Shown: positions 24,150 to 27,419 of the stretch, in pieces
Layout: each line of letters starts with the position of its first letter
Numbering within the stretch: the first letter of the stretch is position 1
Assembly (NCBI GenBank): GCA_002381695.1
Contig: DFXM01000022.1
Location: forward strand, 1-27,419
Source of the DNA: Clostridium sp. UBA4108
GTDB lineage: Bacteria; Bacillota; Clostridia; Clostridiales; Clostridiaceae
Direction of reading: 5' to 3'
DNA: 27,419 nt
Position numbers and translations under genes: made by a program
Notes under the pieces: model-generated
Database searches by the model: none
Told to the model about the DNA's origin: nothing
The model's input: only the letters and a program-made list of their open reading frames with translations

Positions 24150-24965
24150 ATGTTTAAGATAGGTGAATTTTCAGTACTTACATCTATAAGTATTCACATG
24201 CTTAGAAACTACGATAAAATTGGATTGTTAACACCTAAGTATATAGATGAATCAACAGGATATCGATATTATGAAAGTAATCAATTGCCAATTGCCAATC
24301 AAATTGTGGCTTTAAAGATGATGGGATTTGGATTAAAAGAAATAGCTGCATTACAACTACAAGAAATGCAAATAGACAATTTAAAAGAGATATTAAAAAA
24401 TAAAATTGAAGCTAAAGAACAAGAGGTAAAAGTAATCAGAAAACAGTTAGCACAAATGGAGAATGCGTTGAAGGATTTAACAAGCGAGAAGGAACAGGCA
24501 TTATCTATAGTAACTAAGTGTATACCAGATAGAAAAGTTGCTAGCTTTAGAATGAAAATCAAAGAATTTCACGAAGAGGGAGTTTTATGGAAAACACTTG
24601 GTGATGAATGTGAAAAGTTAAATATTCAATTTTCAGATTCGAATTATTCTATTGCCATTCAGCATGAAATAAATTTTGATGAAAACTACATAGATGTTGA
24701 AGTTCAAAGATTAGTTGAAAATATTTATGAAAATACTGACAAGGTTAAGTTTTATAGCATACCATCTTGTGAGGTAGCTTCATTGGTATATCAAGGTGGT
24801 TATAGCAGACTTAAAGATATAAATATTTATCTGGCTAAATGGATAACACAAAATGGACTTGAAATTTGTGGACATGCATTTAATATTTATTATGTTTCTC
24901 CAGAGCATGAAGTAAGTGAAGAAAAATTTATTACAGAAGTATGTTTTCCAATTAAAAAAAGATAG
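24150..24965 (+). CDS. MerR-family regulator with GyrI-like effector domain
   Basis: A 271-residue regulator. Residues 1-70 are a MerR helix-turn-helix (FKIGEFSVLTSISIHMLRNY, then YIDESTGYRYY). Residues ~75-115 form the dimerising coiled coil. The remainder resembles the GyrI/BmrR-type effector-binding domain, which senses hydrophobic drugs. AGGAAGG precedes ATG 24150. A TATAAT at 24109-24114 gives a likely -10; its -35 is weak, as expected for MerR-controlled promoters. Its target could be the neighbouring glycosyltransferase or the broken gene downstream. Confidence 0.85.
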   Translation: MFKIGEFSVLTSISIHMLRNYDKIGLLTPKYIDESTGYRYYESNQLPIANQIVALKMMGFGLKEIAALQLQEMQIDNLKEILKNKIEAKEQEVKVIRKQLAQMENALKDLTSEKEQALSIVTKCIPDRKVASFRMKIKEFHEEGVLWKTLGDECEKLNIQFSDSNYSIAIQHEINFDENYIDVEVQRLVENIYENTDKVKFYSIPSCEVASLVYQGGYSRLKDINIYLAKWITQNGLEICGHAFNIYYVSPEHEVSEEKFITEVCFPIKKR

Positions 24966-25043
24966 TGTATTGATTCTAGTATAATGCGAGGGTATATGCT
25001 TTTTCTATAGAAATTAAAATTTTATAGAAGGAGTGATAAAAAT

Positions 25044-26054
25044 ATGACTAAGAAGGTAATTGAACTAAGACATAAAGTTTGTGATTATGCCTGTATGTGG
25101 AATGGTATTGAAGATTTATATCAAACAAGATTAGGTGAAGATATACCAGATTATTTTTTCTTTTGTTTAAGTGGAATAGGAAAATTTGTATACTTAAAGT
25201 TTAGCAATGGAAATATGCGAAGGATGACTTCATGGAACGATGGAAGAACTAAAAAAATGTATGATTCAATTAATGATATTGTGGAATTGAAGAAGCTCAA
25301 AAAATTAAATATGAAACTCTTGAGAAGGCTCTTAATATTGAAAAGACTTCTCTATCTGATAAAAATTCAATGTGCCTCATAGAGTTTGATGATGAAATTA
25401 AGAGTATTAGAGAAATTGCTATAAAGGGATTTTATGAGAAGGCAAACCAAATGCTTAATCCTAAGGTGAGATTCTGTGGAATTCCTGGTATGCGAAAGCT
25501 TAGCAAAGAAATTCTTAGTTGGAAAGATGAATTAACTGTTGAAGAATATGAAACAGCTCTTAGAAACATCGTTATGTTTACAGGTACTGTTCCAATTCTC
25601 CCCAATAGGTTGATTATGATAGAGGAAAAGGATGAAATAGAACACCGAGCAGCTCGAAGAGAGTATTCAACATTATTAATGAAACTAGGAGAAAAATATG
25701 GTTTTCATGAGTGGAAAGCAGCAAGCAATCTTTTTAGTAAGAGCGGCATTATTATTCAAGAGATGACGAATTTAATAGTAGAATACTTGCTGAAAGAAAG
25801 TAAAGAGCTTAATGGATTACCGAATATGAAGAATACTTTTGCTAAAATGTTTAATGAAATACCTAAACGCCCAAATAAAGGCGACGTTGTGGATATGAAG
25901 TGTGATTTTTCAGCAATAAATCAAATTCTTCCTCACCCTATATATGCGGATATGTTTACTAAATCCCTCTGAAAAGACTTTTGAAGAATTAAAACCTTTT
26001 ATTAAAGAATCCTATGAATATGCAAAAGAAAAATATAAGAAAAGAAAAGTGTAG
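25044..26054 (+). pseudogene. Broken BtrH-like gene, two frameshifts and probable internal deletion
   Basis: Three frames carry one protein. The first runs from ATG 25044 (GGAG upstream) through HKVCDYACMWNGIEDLY to about 25287. The second continues from 25289 as EEAQKIKYETLEKALNIEK through FDDEIKSIREIA to 25970. The third runs from 25971 as EKTFEELKPFIKESYE to 26054. Each shift can be fixed by one base. The family appears to be BtrH N-terminal-domain / DUF4872 proteins, named after a butirosin biosynthesis acyltransferase with a C39-like fold; this is from memory. Compared with what I recall of relatives, the ~70-residue middle is missing. Sequencing error could explain one shift, but hardly two plus a deletion. 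Confidence 0.6.
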
Positions 26055-26231
26055 ATTCCAGTTTACCTAATAGATAAATATATATTTATGAAACTATATA
26101 AAAAACCTCACTTACTACAGATACGGAGAATCCTATCACAAATAAGTGCGATTTTTACTAAAATTGTATGAGAAGAGATAGAATAATAGATAATATTTAT
26201 ATGAAATAATTATAGAGAAGTTTAATACAAG

Positions 26232-26270
26232 AAAAACTCCTATGTATAATGTGATTACATAGGAGTTTTT
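26232..26270. terminator. Bidirectional terminator
   Basis: AAAAACTCCTATGTA (26232-26246) pairs with TACATAGGAGTTTTT (26256-26270). A runs on the left and T runs on the right suit both the plus-strand broken gene and the minus-strand HxlR gene. Confidence 0.85.
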
Positions 26271-26312
26271 AAGTTTTAATGAGAATTCAATGAAGAAGAA
26301 ATATTAATTATA

Positions 26313-26654
26313 TTATTCACAGCTACCATCTAAATCAGGGTAATATTTAATAGACCAAGCTTCAAATTCCTTAATGAGTTTAGTAATTTCTTTCCCTTTA
26401 TCAGTTAGATGATATTCAACTTTAGGTGGAATTTCAGCATATATTACCTTACCTATTAATCCATCGCTTTCTAATTCTTTTAAATTTTCATTTAAAATCT
26501 TTTGGCTTATGCCTTTAACAATTCTTTGAAGCTCTAAAAATCTTTTGGGCTCATTATATAAACTACATAATAAAAGAGCCTTCCATTTACCACGTATAAA
26601 ATCCATTGCAAAATCTAATAAACAAACATATTTTTTGTTATTGAAAGAAATCAT
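26313..26654 (-). CDS. HxlR-family transcriptional regulator
   Basis: A 113-residue winged-helix regulator. FIRGKWKALLLCSLYNEPKR is the HxlR signature at the start of the domain, followed by QRIVKGISQKILNENLKELE and the wing VEYHLTDKGKEI. Many HxlR proteins sense electrophiles or redox stress through cysteines; here one Cys (about residue 12) lies near the N-terminus before the domain, as in YodB/HypR-type sensors, and one lies at the C-terminus. ATG 26654 with AAGTAGG upstream is preferred over TTG 26672. It is divergent from reductase genes, its likely targets. Confidence 0.88.
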   Translation of the reverse strand: MISFNNKKYVCLLDFAMDFIRGKWKALLLCSLYNEPKRFLELQRIVKGISQKILNENLKELESDGLIGKVIYAEIPPKVEYHLTDKGKEITKLIKEFEAWSIKYYPDLDGSCE

Positions 26655-26689
26655 TAAATTACCTACTTTCAAATATTTTTACATAAGAC

Positions 26690-26695
26690 ATTATA
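26690..26695 (-). promoter_or_regulatory. Likely -10 of the HxlR gene
   Basis: On the minus strand a perfect TATAAT lies about 36 bases upstream of the start codon. The -35 region is AT-rich without a clear match. Confidence 0.45.
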
Positions 26696-26778
26696 CTAAA
26701 ATTATTAATATAAATAAAGAATATGTCCTGTTTATATTAATATCTTATTTTCTTATATAAATAAGGTATTATAATAAT

Positions 26779-26796
26779 TCTTACCTTTAGGTAAGA
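26779..26796. promoter_or_regulatory. Dyad in the divergent HxlR/reductase region
   Basis: TCTTACC-ttta-GGTAAGA, 7-bp arms. It sits between the two divergent promoters. HxlR proteins bind TTAC/GTAA-type dyads, so this is a candidate operator; a weaker TACT-8-AGTA dyad overlaps the plus-strand promoter at 26816-26831. Confidence 0.5.
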
Positions 26797-26818
26797 CATC
26801 TAACTTAAAAGTGCGTAC

Positions 26819-26847
26819 TTGTTAGGCAGTATAGGTATTTATATAAT
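26819..26847 (+). promoter_or_regulatory. Promoter of the flavodoxin-remnant/aldo-keto reductase unit
   Basis: TTGTTA (26819-26824), 17-bp spacer, TATAAT (26842-26847). Confidence 0.75.
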
Positions 26848-26894
26848 GAGGACATAAGTGAGGAGATAAAAAAGCACACATAAGGAGAGGTAAT

Positions 26895-27008
26895 ATGAAG
26901 GTAGTTGCTTTTAATGGAAGTCCTAAAAAGGAGGGTAACATATATAAATCAATAGAGATTGTAGCATCAAAAAGAGAGAATAAGAATTTTATGAATTTCA
27001 TAAGATAA
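26895..27008 (+). pseudogene. Gutted flavodoxin-family reductase gene
   Basis: A 37-codon frame with AAGGAGAGG just before its ATG. It opens with MKVVAFNGSPKKEGNIYKSI, the complete FMN-binding start of NAD(P)H-dependent flavodoxin-like oxidoreductases that are normally ~180-200 residues. After about residue 25 the sequence leaves the family and stops. Most of the gene has been deleted. It is transcribed from a good promoter and may still be translated as a short peptide. Confidence 0.7.
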
Positions 27009-27052
27009 ATATATTAATAAAAATAATTAAAGGTTTGGAAGGAGAAGAATTA

Positions 27053-27419
27053 ACATGATAGATAATATGAATAGTATAATTACTTTAAACAACGGTATTG
27101 AAATGCCAAGATTAGGACTTGGGGTTTTCAGAGTAGAGGATAGTTCAGAATTAATAAATGCAGTTAAAGTGGCAATAAAAAATGGATATCGAAGCATTGA
27201 TGGTGCAGCTATATATGGAAATGAAGAAGCTATGGGAGAAGGAATAAGAGAGGGTATAAAGGAAGCAGGGATTTCAAGAGAAGATTTGTTTATAACTTCT
27301 AAGGTTTGGAATGCTGATTTAGGATATGAATCAACAATAGCAGCTTATGAAGCAAGCTTAAATAGATTAGGTGTGGATTATTTAGATTTATACCTTATTC
27401 ATTGGCCAGTAGAAGGAAA
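27053..27419 (+). CDS. Aldo/keto reductase, 3' end outside the window
   Basis: The first 122 residues of an AKR. GIEMPRLGLGVF is the opening hairpin and strand. Catalytic residues are the Asp in RSIDGA, the Tyr in AAIYGNEEAMG, the Lys in TSKVWN and the His in LIHWP. The family reduces aldehydes and ketones with NADPH in a TIM barrel; full length is ~270-280 residues. AAGGAG precedes ATG 27053. With the HxlR regulator divergent, a role in clearing reactive carbonyls is likely but inferred. The reading frame is intact to the edge. Confidence 0.9.

Noticed and set aside
26545..26760. Plus-strand 71-codon frame opposite the HxlR gene
   Set aside because: It is antisense to a strong HxlR domain and runs through its promoter; low-complexity product.

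Overview
The window is very AT-rich. Spore-former-type families, strong AGGAGG ribosome sites and sigma-A-like promoters point to a low-GC Firmicute, most likely Clostridium in the broad sense. This is inferred from style and gene families; no marker gene is present. I see no rRNA, tRNA, CRISPR array or complete insertion sequence.

Layout. (1) 1-2332, minus strand: an NSS-family sodium:amino-acid symporter with a 33-residue MetS-like small subunit. Both lie behind an unusually elaborate leader: a consensus promoter, a 25-codon peptide with four consecutive Leu codons, one long-loop hairpin and three tandem terminator-like hairpins. The arms and loop can pair in mutually exclusive ways, which is the layout of an attenuator. 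(2) 2400-7104, plus strand: a large structured intergenic element, an ABC ATPase-permease fusion of the MacB/FtsX type, then an overlapping OmpR-type response regulator and histidine kinase. This looks like a sensor-transporter module for envelope stress or antimicrobial peptides. (3) 7190-13763: an FMN reductase, a minus-strand proline-iminopeptidase-like hydrolase, a GrpB-family protein translationally coupled to a membrane-anchored hydrolase, an N-terminally truncated MetRS-like paralogue, and an SPL-type radical SAM protein. (4) 14031-15599: a ClC-type Cl-/H+ antiporter with a C-terminal RCK_C-like domain. (5) 15600-16330: gene-poor DNA with several hairpins and a remnant of a second grpB. 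(6) 16293-18161: a TetR regulator with an array of GGTAA/TTACC half-sites over its own promoter, and a 382-residue protein of unknown function. (7) 18422-26054: an accessory set that suggests small-molecule handling. It holds a short UvrA paralogue, a BBE-type FAD oxidase, an XRE-AbrB regulator, a macrolide-type glycosyltransferase, a MerR/GyrI-like regulator and a broken BtrH-like gene. (8) 26313-27419: an HxlR regulator, divergent from a gutted flavodoxin-family gene and an aldo/keto reductase that runs off the window.

Signs of rearrangement are frequent. A ~187-bp sequence is present twice (7957 and 13753), in each case followed by one gene and then a grpB or grpB remnant. Five loci look broken: the MetRS-like gene, the second grpB, a short orphan reading frame at 22103, the BtrH-like gene and the small flavodoxin gene. 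The likeliest new biology is the attenuator ahead of the NSS transporter. Second is the TetR-controlled unknown protein.
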